A stretch of DNA of 64,000 bases from Oncomelania hupensis (taxonomy: Eukaryota; Mollusca; Gastropoda; Littorinimorpha; Pomatiopsidae). The stretch covers positions 36,285,213 to 36,349,212 of the forward strand of contig CM072527.1 of the NCBI GenBank assembly GCA_036898135.1, in the 5' to 3' direction. The notes beneath the pieces were generated by a model. It saw only the letters and a list, made by a program, of their open reading frames with translations, was not told the DNA's origin and did not search any database. The position numbers and the translations under genes were made by a program. Positions 34,151-44,613 of the stretch are shown here, in pieces; the stretch's first letter is position 1, and the number at the start of each line of letters is the position of its first letter.

Positions 34151-35745
34151 TCAAACCTTTAATAGAATACTATGTCTTAGAAGAAATTCTAGATATAAAA
34201 AAAAAACAACATCCAGCTCATTGTGTGAAGCAAATATCGTACGAACATTATTGTAGACCCATTTATAGAACTTTTTAAAAAAAATTCCAAAAAAGGAGAT
34301 AGATAGCACTAGTAGATTTATACATATGCGCATCATTATATTCATGATCTGTAGCTCATTCCTTATTTTTTCCATATCCCCTCTCACCTCCTCTCTCAGC
34401 TGTGGACTATCTACTTTTGTAGCCAGCAACACAATGCTACGCTGTATAGTCTCTAGTGCCTCGTCAATCGATATGTTAGAAAGAGATGTTGGTGGATTTT
34501 AGAAGGAATCGGACAGATGTGGCTGCACTTCACCTCAGAAATCAAACTGTAGAGAGAGTGGAACAATACAAATACCTTGGGACCATGATTGACCACAAGC
34601 TTTCTTTCACAGCTAATGCCGAAATGATATTTAAGAAATGCAGGCAGCGTATGTACATGTTGTATCAACTCCGATCTCTTCTGGTTTCGCAGAGCATACT
34701 TGAAAATTGTTATCGTGCCTACGTGGAATCAGTTCTTACGTTTTCATTCATTTGCTGGTTTCAGTCTCTCAGTGTCAAAAGTAGGAATTCCTTGAACCGT
34801 ATTACCAATACCTGCAGCAAAATCATTGGTAAAAAGCAGACACATCTGTGTGAATTGTTTCAGAGAAGGGCCCTAGGCAAAGCCATCAGCATCAAGGACG
34901 ATTCCACCCACCCTCTCTCTTCTTGGTTTAAAATTCTACCTTCTGGGAAACGCCTCAGGAGCCTTAAGACCCGCACAGTACGTTACCGATCCAGTTTTCT
35001 TCCCTCTGCCGTGGCCTTGATCAACTCAAACTTGACGCGCTGATGGCTCTGCTTGGGGCCCCTTCCCCTTCCTCTTGCTTGTTGTAATCGGCTCTACAGT
35101 GTGTAAGGGTGCGTGCGGTTGTGCATGTGTGGTTTGATGAAGCGGAAGGAGGGGAGGGAGGGAGAGTGGGAACCCGAAATTAGGTTACATGTGTATATAG
35201 ACGTCTGTATCGTTTTTAACATAAATATTAAATGTGTTGGTTGTTAGTACAGTTTAACTTTAATTTCATTAATTATTGTATGGGACTGTGATACCTTGCA
35301 CGTAAACCTTTTTTTTTTTGTAATGGCTCTCTGTGATAACTGTACCCTGGCTGAATTTGTGATTGGAGGGAATAGCCTCTTCTGTGAGAATTTGTTTTAC
35401 ATTTTTTATTACATCATTTACTACATAAGTTAATAGTGTGGGTGTGTATTTGTTTGTCCATATATAATCGTATTCTGCATGTTGTAAAGATTTTAAACAA
35501 ATATTACTTTATACTATGTTTAATTTTTTACTTGCATTTTTATTTTTTATTTTCATTTTTATTTGTTTTATTTTAGTGATCAAGTGCCTGTCATAATTCC
35601 TTGTAAGAGGTAATAAAGATTTGTTGAATTGAATTGAATTGAGATTCTGGTATTTCCTCTTCTTCTTCTTCAAAAGACTCGCTGATGTTACTGTTTGGTC
35701 TTTAATTACTGTGCTGGAATCGTGGACTGCCACTATCAACTTCTT
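34151..35745 (-). pseudogene. Small acidic/TM protein remnant, copy B
   Basis: Equivalent of the frame at 15,720-16,173. Before interruption it reads SFEEEEEEIPES (no stop), is split by a 1.16-kb L2-like insertion, and resumes NISIDEALETIQRSIVLLAT, QLREEVRGDMEKIRNELQ, then a hydrophobic stretch ICINLLVLSISFFGIFF (one membrane segment) and an open tail to 34,151. Its Ser-rich upstream part is lost in a deletion of about 130 bp relative to unit A. The two copies carry different lesions. Confidence 0.45.
34481..35641 (+). mobile_element. L2/CR1-like LINE insertion
   Basis: Absent from unit A (gatatgttagattctgg is continuous there). The open frame 34,486-35,043 encodes the end of an RT: VEQYKYLGTMIDHKLSFTAN, FKKCRQRMYMLYQLRSL, VESVLTFSFICWF, RRALGKAISI, YRSSFLPSAVALINSN. 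About 600 bp of 3' UTR follows and the tail is a TTGAA repeat (35,623-35,641). The duplicated target is at most 3-4 bp (aga). 5'-truncated and inactive, but its frame is intact, so insertion is recent. Confidence 0.85.
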
Positions 35746-35982
35746 TCATTTTTGTAACAATTGCAGTGGTCACATTCAGATTAGGCGTACAATACTTCAA
35801 TAATCATAATTATACAAAGTACGTGTTTCATTGGATGATAAGAGGTATAGCAAACACAGAATACGCATTCAGTGATTACATAGTCAGTGCAATCAATAGA
35901 GAGCTAGCGAAAACACGTCCGACCAGCTCGGTGTTCTCTCACCCAAAGACTTCTTTCTTTGTGACAGATGATGACTGACAGA

Positions 35983-38900
35983 CTAGCAGTGGAACACGTG
36001 TTGCTCCAGCATGGCCACGATGGCTGCGTGACTTTTCTGATGTGCATAATCCACAGCTCTTAATCCATGTTTATCCTTGATGTTGATGTCAGGGTTGTGC
36101 TGTAGGAGGAGAGCAACAACATCAGTATGACCCATAGAACAGGCCCAGTGTAGCGGTGTCTGACTAGCATTGTTTGTGACGTTGTGCTGTAGGAGGAGAG
36201 CAACAACATCAGTTTGGCCCTTGATACAGGCCCAGTGTAGCGGTGTCCGACTAGCATTGTCAGTGACGTTGATGTCAGGGTTGTGCTGTAGTAGGAGAGC
36301 AACAACATCAGTATGACCCATATAACAGGCCCAGTGTAGCGGTGTGTGACTAGCATTGTTTGTGACGTTGATGTCAGGGTTATGCTGTAGTAGGAGAGCA
36401 ACAACATCAGTATGACCCATATAACAGGCCCAGTGTAGCGGTGTCTGAATAGCATTGTTTGTGACGTTGATGTCAGGGTTGTGCTGTAGGAGGAGAGCAA
36501 CAACATCAGTATGGCCCTTGATACAGGCCCAGTGTAGCGGTGTCCGACTAGCATTGTCAGTGACGTTGATGTCAGGGTTGTGCTGTAGGAGGAGAGCAAC
36601 AACATCAGTATGGCCCTTGATACAGGCCCAGTGTAGCGGTGTCCGACTAGCATTGTCAGTGACGTTGATGTCAGGGTTGTGCTGTAGGAGGAGAGCAACA
36701 ACATCAGTATGACCCATATAACAGGCCCAGTGTAGCGGTGTCTGAATAGCATTGTCAGTGACGTTGATGTCAGGGTTGTGCTGTAGGAGGAGAGCAACAA
36801 CATCAGTATGGCCCTTGATACAGGCCCAGTGTAGCGGTGTCCGACTAGCATTGTCAGTGACGTTGATGTCAGGGTTGTGCTGTAGGAGGAGAGCAACAAC
36901 ATCAGTATGGCCCTTGATACAGGCTAAGTGTAGTGGTGTCTGACAATCATTGTCAGTGATGTTGATGTCAGGGTTTTTCTGTAGGAGGAGAGCAACAACA
37001 TCAGTATGGCCCTTGATACAGACCCAGTGTAGCGGTGTCCAATTATAACTGTTAGTGATGTTGATGTTAGGGTTGTGCTGTAGGAGGAGAGCAACATCAG
37101 TATGGCCTTCATCACAGGCTAAGTGTAGTGGTGTCTGACTGTCATTGTCAGTGATGTTGATGTCAGGGTTGTGCTGTAGGAGGAGAGCAACAACATCAGT
37201 ATGGCCCTTGATACAGGCACAGTGTAGCGGTGTATTACTATCGTTGTCAGTGACGTTGATGTCAGGGTTGTGCTGTAGGAGGAGAGCAACAACATCAGTA
37301 TGGCCCCTGATACAGGCATAGTGTAGCGGTGTCCTACTATCGTTGTCAGTGACGTTGATGTCAGGGTTGTGCTGCAGGAGAAGATTAACAATCTGAGACT
37401 GGCCTCTCGCACATGCCACATGCAGTGAAGACATCCCTGTTATACGACTATTGGTTTTGGACTGCCTTGGTACAAGCCTAGCTAAGTTGTTCTGTCCATT
37501 CCTAATGTTGACGTCAGCATTGTGAAGTAGCAGTGTACGCACGATGTCTGTGTCGTCATTTCCACATGCTATGTGAAGAGCTGAAACTTCATTGTCATTG
37601 CGTGTGTTGACGTCGGCTCCATGGTCAACAAGTAGCTTTGTGATGTGGCCATGACGTTTGTAGCAGGCCAGGCGTAACGCTGTTTCTGTGTTGAGTGGTT
37701 CATATACACTTTTCTCTTTGTTGATCTGCTCAGAACAAATTGTTTTCCATCCATGACTGGTCTCTGTGTCCACATTAGCCTGGTGTTGAAGAAGGAAGTC
37801 CGCCAGTTCATAGCGTCCTTCATAGCAGGCCTTGTGAAGCAAGGTGAAGGCACAGTGCTCTGACAGATAGAAGTTGATATCAGCATGATAGCGAAGGAGT
37901 ATCTCAGCGACGTCCCAGTGACTGTTATCACAGGCCAGAGCCAGAGGCGTGTGACCAGTATCACAGCGTAGACTGACGTCAGCGTTATGCTTTAGTAACA
38001 CTTCAGCCAGCTCTTTCTCTCCGTACTTACACACAGCGTGCAGGGCACTGTGTCCGTTGACTGTTTGTGTGTTGACCTCCGCGCCTTTGGAGATGAGCAG
38101 TGTAGCTGTATCCAGGTGCTTCTCACTGCAGGCCACAAACAACGGTGTTTGCTTCAGGTGGTCTTTAACGTTCACATCAGCCTGTAAGTCAATGAGAAGA
38201 GAAGCGATGTGGGTCTGGCCACACCTTGCAGCATAGTGCAGTGGTGTCTGGTTGGTCTTGTTCCTGTCATCCACTGACACTCTGTGGCAAAGCAGGATCT
38301 TGATACTGTTGATGTCACCTGTACAACAAGCAGTGTTGAAATCAAAGCAGGCATTGTGAGGTGGTTGAGAGCTGTCTGTATTCTGCGCTCTCCGTCTGGC
38401 CGCCAGTTGGGTTGGTGTTAGTCCTGTCTTGTTCTTCACAGTCACTGACGCCCCACTTTGCACCACGATCTTGATGACTTCCACCTGCCCAGAGTCAGCG
38501 GCCAGGTGTAACAACGTGTTGCCGTCTGCGTCCTGTTTGTCCACATGTCTGTCTACCAGCAGTCGCAGCGCCAGGTACGGTTGTTGGCATGGGAACGTGA
38601 CGTCAATGATGTCATTGCATAGCGCCATCGTCAGCAAAGTGCGTGGAATTATGAGAGAGGGGTGACTGGCGCAGTGCAAAGGACCGTTGATCAGATCATT
38701 GATGTGGCTGTGGACTGACTGCACATGTTCTGCCAGCCTCTGGTCCACCTGCATCAAAGGCAGGCAGAGTTTTTCAGTGGGTGGTTTGAGACACTTTGCA
38801 GTGTGAGCCTGAAAAAGATTCCAGACCAGCAGGTGGTCTCCTCGCATCAAAGCAAACAGGAACGCTGTATGTATAAATATACGGGAATCGGTCATGAGTT

Positions 38901-40043
38901 TTTTTTCCCGACTATGACCGAGACACCACTCAGTGAGACAGGAGGACGGCCCCCATACAGACCAATAGAGCAGAGGAAGACCATGCTGATGGTCAACGGC
39001 ACTGATAAGATTTTGCAGACCACCCTGGCTTATGCAGTAGTCTTCAAACTCCCGCAGGAATTGTGGGCTGTGGAGACAGGGATGCTGACTCATCTCCGGC
39101 AGTCGTCCTCCGACCATGTCCTCGTACATTCTCCGCATAAGCAATGTAGTGTTTTCCGGCTTAACTGTTAAAACCAGACCATTCTTGTCGATTGTCATGT
39201 CATCTGTATGCACGAATTGAACTAAAAACTTGATGTCCACAATTTTCAAAACATGTTCAAGGTCATTAAACAGGACAGTTTTGTGCAGAGCAAAAACAGC
39301 TGCTTCGTATACAACTCGGTCAACAAATTGTTTGTTGCTACTGGGATCAAGTATGAAGCCTTGCCACAGACTGGCATATTCCCGAAGTTTTGCTGGAGAA
39401 ATCTCTTTGAAACCCAACTCCTCAAGCTGCTTCCGGTTGTCGGAATGAAACGTGTCCCCACGGCTATTTCCCTGTATGACTAAGACAAGCAGGGAGCCTA
39501 TTGCTTCACCATGACGTGCATCACGCAGCATAGGCACAAAGAGTTTGTGATAGTGACGAAAGGACAGTGGGCGTTGCTGTGGCAATGTAACAACTTCAAC
39601 AGATTTGAGCAGTTTACAGTACATGGTTTGATCATACTCTTGCAGCTCTAGCATGACATGAGGATAAACAATGAAGACAATCTTGATTGTATTACACTTG
39701 TACCTGTACATGGTGTGGTCGTAAAAACTGTTGTACTGATCCATGTCTAAACGAGCAACACCAAAAGCTCCATCAAAAATAACAATATGCTTCTTGTCGT
39801 CAGTTCTTCTCCTCTTTCGTTCCCAGTCTTTAACGCTCGTGTAAAAGTTAATGGCAAACCCATCTGTGCTGAACTGATGCCGAATCCCTGAGATGTAGGC
39901 CTCTCTCTTGGGTCCTGGGGATATGCAGAGAAGGACACGACCTTTGTTGTTGAGAGCGTTGATGACTGCGTGGAACTCGCCTTCTGTGAGGACTGCACGG
40001 AGGTCATCTGTTTCATCACAGCTGGTCGTGCTGTCAGTTTCCC
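35983..40043 (-). CDS. nSTAND3-like/ankyrin repeat protein B, exon 3
   Basis: Terminal exon of the model 42,237-42,030; 41,064-40,876; 40,043-35,983, all phase 1, 1,485 residues, no internal stop. Domain order as in copy A: acidic N-terminus (exon 1), Asn/Thr linker (exon 2), nSTAND3-like part with GRVLLCIS-PGPKRE in place of a P-loop and HIVIFDGAFG as Walker B-like strand, helical region, then about 24 ankyrin repeats. The last fourteen are 33-residue modules around TPLHWACIKGHTDVVALLLQ. Two modules carry small in-frame deletions (one residue in TDVALLLQ; four residues in QHNVTNN). Only whole codons are lost, which argues that the frame is still selected. Ends HVFHC then TAG. Cytosolic by lack of signal peptide. 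Function is inferred only; possibly an immune-type recognition or scaffold protein. Confidence 0.9.
36060..37440 (-). repeat. 99-bp coding tandem array (ankyrin modules), B
   Basis: Fourteen 99-bp modules. Several are almost identical at the DNA level, including synonymous sites, and alternate between two types (WACIKGH and WACYMGH), which indicates recent duplication of module pairs. Confidence 0.9.
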
Positions 40044-40667
40044 CTGGTCAACATCAGGCACACAATGTTAGCTAACATGTCACGCCTGAGTAGAGACTCT
40101 TAATTATTTAACGTAATTTTGCACGTCTGTAACCTGCTAAGTTGGGCTGGGTGAACCCAGTGTGAAATGAAGTCAGCACTTGTCTTGATGCGAAATCATC
40201 ACAGTCCAGAACAGGCCTATTTTATTTTCATACTGCTATAAAGGTTTCTATATTGGTTTGATGTACATAACATAAATATTCATAATATTATAATACAATT
40301 ATTGTGTTTGTTTACATCCAGCATTGTTCTCCATTCTTCAGTACACCCTGAATAATCAAGATCAATATTAAAACAGTACAAAATCTGAGTCATAACATCG
40401 GGCAGAGCCGATTGTGTCTATGGTCAAAGGGAAACAACACACAACCCTCTATACATGTGTACCTCAGTCAGGGCAATGTAGATTTTTTATGAGATCAAGG
40501 CAGCGTAAGGTTTTAGCCATCATAAAATGAAATGAGTTGGACGCTCTGTCTCAGGACAGAAAAACAAATGTTTCCTGTACCCCAGTCCTTGCCTCCACCC
40601 CACCCCTTTCTCGTTCCTCGTCCTTCTTAGAGCAGTTATTGGTAAATAACTCATCGAGTCCTTACCC

Positions 40668-40866
40668 AGCGGGGCCGGGTAGCTCAGTTGGTAAGAGCGT
40701 CTTGCTAGTAACCGAAAGGTCGCTGGTTCGAATCCCGCATTGGTCAACGTGTGATCATATTATTTTCCCCTTTACCAACAACTAGCCCGCTGGTGTCAGT
40801 ATAAATCGGTCCAGTAGTCACCTATATGCGAAAGTGTCGTGTGACTATAATCTACAAACAACAACA
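40668..40866 (+). mobile_element. 199-bp tRNA-derived SINE in intron 2 of ankyrin gene B
   Basis: The head has tagctcagttggtaagagc (A box) and ctggttcgaatcccgc (B box), with a degenerate anticodon arm, so it is a SINE and not a tRNA gene. The 3' end has AGTCAC (40,816-40,821) pairing with GTGACT (40,841-40,846), ATAATCTA, and an ACAAACAACAACA tail. Flanked by agtccttaccc at 40,657-40,667 and 40,867-40,877. Absent from unit A. The near-identical copy at 43,898 has the same length. Confidence 0.9.
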
Positions 40867-40877
40867 AGTCCTTACCC
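40867..40877 (-). other. 5' splice site of exon 2 inside a SINE target duplication
   Basis: On the minus strand this 11-bp duplicate reads GGGTAAGGACT and contains the exon-2 donor (exon ends at 40,876, GT at 40,875-40,874). The other duplicate at 40,657-40,667 is an identical second donor 210 nt further into the intron. Confidence 0.85.
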
Positions 40878-41064
40878 GTTGTAGAGGGCGACACTGATCT
40901 TGCGGCGGTGTAGTTGTTGAAGGTGCAGTTATTGTTGACCACCGTGTTGTTTTTCACTTGAGGTTTGTGGGTGAACTTCAGGGTGCCGATGTTGTTGGTG
41001 ATAGTGTCAGCGATGTTGGTGGGACAGTTCTCGGTGTTGGTGATGTTCACTTGCGTGTGATGGC
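40876..41064 (-). CDS. Ankyrin protein B, exon 2
   Basis: 189 bp, phase 1 at both ends, acceptor cgtacag, donor acgg|gtaagg. Encodes HHTQVNITNTENCPTNIADT and on to NNYTAARSVSPSTTG, like copy A. If the duplicated downstream donor were used, the frame would read GKDLLLFVDYSHT into the SINE and stop at about 40,796. Confidence 0.8.
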
Positions 41065-41589
41065 CTGTACGAGGTAACACACTGATTGAATAAAGAGTGA
41101 AGTTTTTTTTTTACACGTGTCAGGCTTTTTTGTTCCGTTCAGTGGTGTAAAAAAATTTTTTTTTGTTACACATAGGTGCATGAAAAAAGCACAAAGAATA
41201 AATGATTTTTTTAAAAGTTGAAAGTACAGAAATCTACCAAAAGGAGAATTTATCAAGACAATTCCTTTAACTTTGAACTATGGCATTGGAAGAAAAAAAG
41301 TGATCAACTGAATTTTCACCCGCATGGAGAATATTTTGCACACCATGAATTTGTTCTTATTGTAAAACATAACTTGGGTAAGTTCCACTGTTTGTTTGCA
41401 ACTGTGTACAAATACAAATGTGTAATATGTTTGAGAACAAAATATGACATCACAATATTATGTTCTATAGTAAAACTGTAAAAGAGCGATCCCTACATTA
41501 TGACTGTTGACTTAAGAAAGAAATCAAATTATGACAACTTAACAGTTTGATACCAGTGTTGATTAATGAGAAAACTAATAGTACTGACG

Positions 41590-42005
41590 GGATGGTAAAA
41601 TATAACAGGTCTGATACATAGTAATAATGATGTTGATGTGAAAAATTACTGACACTAGCTGGATTGAGAAAAAGAATAACTGCACCATTCTGATATAGTG
41701 GTAATGATGGTGATATAAAATCTACAGCTACTTACCGGTTGTCAAAAGATGATAGCTTTATGATCTGATATAATGATAATGATGTTGATGTGAAATCTTC
41801 AGCCATTGTCTTGCTGTGAAAAGATGATAGCTTTATGATCCGATATGGTGATAATGATGTTGATATTAAAAACTAAAGCTACTGATCGACTGTCAAAAGA
41901 TAACAGCTTTATGATTTGATATAGTGTTGTGATCTTGATTTAAAATCTTCAACTACTGACCAGCTGTCAAAGATAATAGCTTTATGATCTGATGATTAAC
42001 GTGAT
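41590..42005. repeat. Intronic minisatellite, about 75-bp units, B
   Basis: Same family as 21,540-22,195, in intron 1, with fewer units (gatgttgatgtgaaatcttc, agatgatagctttatgatc). Confidence 0.8.
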
Positions 42006-42029
42006 GATGTGGAATCTTCAGCTACTGAC

Positions 42030-42237
42030 CGGGTGGCAGCATTAATGTGGAATGAAGAGGAGCCATGGCTACAGCGAGGTTGCCATCCACCATCCCTCTG
42101 TCACCACCTCCATCCCTACTCCCTCCTTCATCATGCTGCCGGCTGACGACATCTTGTACAGCTTCAGCAGTTGATGCAGTGACGTCAGCGGTGGAGGTGT
42201 CATCAACATCAGAACAACTGTCGTCAGCTTCACTCAT
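42030..42237 (-). CDS. Ankyrin protein B, exon 1
   Basis: ATG at 42,235-42,237, donor cccg|gtcagt. 69 codons plus one base, no stop: MSEADDSCSDVDDTSTADVT, then a Gln/Asp region, GGGDRGMVDGNLAVAMAPLH and LMLPPG. Acidic and probably disordered. Preserved frame here, against the TAG in copy A, makes B the more likely functional gene. An upstream non-coding exon cannot be excluded. Confidence 0.75.
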
Positions 42238-42599
42238 CTTCTCCTGTCTTTTTTCTCAAAGCTAACAGTAAGAAACAGATTGTTTGTTTTATTGTCTTCT
42301 TCATCAAAATGATAAGACACACACCCCCCCCCCCCCCACCCAAAAAAAAAAAAAAAGGATCTTACATAATTATACAGTGAACAAAAACAGAAAATGCAGT
42401 ATGGCGATCAGAGTTAATAATCATGCATCATATGAACTGGCCAATTGAAGAGGATAGAAACGCTTTTGCCAATTGAATACAAATTTCAAAGTTAACGTCT
42501 CCTATTTTTGCTAAATTGTTAGGCAATGTATGGTTCACAGTGTCGCATTAATATAAAGCAAGTTTCAAAGAAAAATTTTCTTTGCACAAACACAACATT

Positions 42600-42944
42600 T
42601 TTTACAATACTTGGTTCTCACAGAATTCATTTAAATTAAGTCGGCCATGCAAGTAACAGATCTGGGGATTCCACAATGTTTATCATACTGTTGTTTAAAA
42701 TGACAACCTTTCTTGACCTCTTGAACTATCAATATCTTCTTGGACAGTCAATGCTAATGAAAAAAAGACTGTTTACCGCAGCTCGATCTGCCCAATCATT
42801 GTATCGAAAACCACAATGAGAGGGGATCCAACAAAAGTCTACGTTTATATCATTTACAATGAAATTATTAATGAGGTGTTTAATTTCAATACTAATACCT
42901 TTTCTTTCTTTATAGGAATTGGAATTTAACGCCTTAAGTCCTAT
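42600..42944 (-). mobile_element. RNase H-bearing LINE fragment, unit B
   Basis: The minus strand encodes IKHLINNFIVNDINVDFCWI, PSHCGFRYNDWADRAA, the conserved His/Asp end of an RNase H domain. Equivalent of 22,740-23,100. Confidence 0.7.
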
Positions 42945-43605
42945 CCTATCCTTTCCTATACCGTAACTCGAAGGTCGTTGGGGCACCAGAGATGATCGTT
43001 TAACCAGCGTACTCCAGCTTTCTCTGTCCTCGGCAACCCTCATTGCTTCGCTCAGTGTCAAGCCAGTCCATTCTCGAATGTTGTCCTCCCAACTCTTTCG
43101 GTCTCCCTCTTCTTCTGCCTCCTTGCACCGTGCTTTGCAGGATGGTCTTTGCAAGTCCCGATGCTCTGGTGACGTGGCCATACCATCGGAGTTTCTGTTT
43201 TTTCACCACTGCGAGCATGTCATCATGTTGTCCAATGGTTAGTGTGATGGTCTGTCGGACTTCGTCATTGGTGATATGCTGAGTATAGGAAATGCCCAGA
43301 AGTCTCCTGTAGCACCTCATCTCCATGCTTTGTATTCTTCGTGGTAGATCTGCTGTGAGGGTCAATGTTTCGCAAGCGTATAGGAAGATGGAGATGACAA
43401 GGGAGCGCAGCAGCCTTTCCTTGGAATGTAGACTGATGGTCCAAGCTGTCTTTCCAAATGGGCTTCAACCTTGTCAGAGCAGCAGTTGTTTGTGCGATCC
43501 TGGAGAGGACTTCCTGTCGGAATCCACTGTCTGATACAATGACTCCTAAATATTTGAAGCTACGCACTGTGTTGAGGGATTGGCCTTGGGCTTTAATGTC
43601 TTAAG
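42945..43605 (-). mobile_element. RTE-like LINE 3' fragment, unit B
   Basis: Tail cctatcctatcctttcctat at 42,942-42,961. The minus-strand coding region runs further 5' than in unit A: MRSFKYLGVIVSDSGFRQEV, RIAQTTAALTRLKPIWKD, RRLLGISYTQHITNDEV, KQKLRWYGHVTRASGLAKTI. Frameshifted. Confidence 0.85.
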
Positions 43606-43897
43606 TACGAATTTAGAATCTACAAATATTACAATACGTAGATTAAATGTTATGCTCATGATTTTACTTAAAGGTCAACATCATTGAAATATACAATTGA
43701 GCACAAAATATCTACATAATAAAAGAAGTCACATGCCAAACAACTTTTTTCCCAAAAATACTGCCTTTTTTAATATTTAATAAAATCTACTTCGAATAAA
43801 CTTTTGCACCTTCGAAAAGCCCGCTCACGTGACCACATGGCTCGTGACGTCAACTGCTGTAGACAATATAGAGTCCGATAGTGCCCCTTCTCTACCA
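43606..43897. other. Upstream flank of THAP fragment
   Basis: AT-rich then GC-richer from 43,800. From about 43,845 the frame leading into the THAP motif is open (DNIESDSAPS) but no in-frame ATG was found. Confidence 0.4.
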
Positions 43898-44096
43898 GGG
43901 GCCGGGTAGCTCAGTTGGTAAGAGCGTCTTGCTAGTAACCGAAAGGTCGCTGGTTCGAATCCCGGATTGGTCAACGTGTGATCATATTATTTTCCCCCTT
44001 ACCAACAACTGGCCCGCTGGTGTCAGTATAAATCGGTCCAGTAGTCACCTATATGCGAAAGTGTCGTGTGACTATAATCTACATACAAACAAAAAA
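43898..44096 (+). mobile_element. 199-bp tRNA-derived SINE
   Basis: Near-identical to the SINE at 40,668 over its whole length. Target duplication cttctctacca at 43,887-43,897 and 44,097-44,107. Stem AGTCAC (44,043-44,048)/GTGACT (44,068-44,073), then ATAATCTA and a CATACAAACAAA tail. It sits about 45 bp upstream of the first zinc-binding Cys of the THAP fragment. Confidence 0.9.
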
Positions 44097-44098
44097 CT

Positions 44099-44613
44099 TC
44101 TCTACCAAAACGCAGGAAAACGAAGAGCAGTGGCCTATATTGTGCCGTTGGAGGTTGTACAAACAAACAAGCGGATGGGATAACATTGCATAGGTTTCCA
44201 AAAAACGAAGAAGTGCGAAATAAGTGGGTGAGATTTGTGCGTCGTCAGCAATTTGCGCAAAACACCTCGCTGAAGACTGCTACCCCCCAAGTGCCACTTT
44301 TATGCGGAGCTTTGGGATGAAAACAATACAGACATTAAAGCCTATCTCTGTTCCAACGATCCAAAGCCTCAACAACTGTTCAGCAACAGTGATTCAAGTT
44401 ACTAGTAGTAGGCCTACTAGTACTGCTTCAACTTCAACTACAGTCACAGTGGCTACTACACATCCATCGTCTGCTATCACTTGCCGGGTGTCAGGAAAGT
44501 CAGAGGAGCTTTTCAGAAAAGGGAACGCAAGAGGTTATGTATTCACGGGTCTAGCTCGTATAATTATTTGTTTATTATTACAATTAGTACTCGGGGGTCG
44601 AATTCGTTTCTAA
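44099..44613 (+). pseudogene. THAP-type zinc finger fragment
   Basis: One frame encodes LPKRRKTKSS, then CAVGGCTNKQADGITLHRFP (C-x4-C, from 44,141), KNEEVRNKWVRFVRRQQF. It then runs out of register; another frame takes over with AICAKHLAEDCYP (C-x2-H), SATFMRSFGMKTIQTLKP and VPTIQ, the closing motif of THAP domains. The linker between the halves is shorter than usual, so a small deletion caused the shift. THAP domains bind DNA in transcription factors and P-element-type transposases. The second frame stays open to 44,611 with a Thr/Ser-rich stretch. Domesticated gene or transposon remnant cannot be separated. Confidence 0.7.

Noticed and set aside
40671..40743. A functional tRNA gene
   Set aside because: A and B boxes are present but the anticodon stem does not pair, a non-tRNA body follows, and an identical-length copy with its own target duplication exists at 43,898; it is a SINE.
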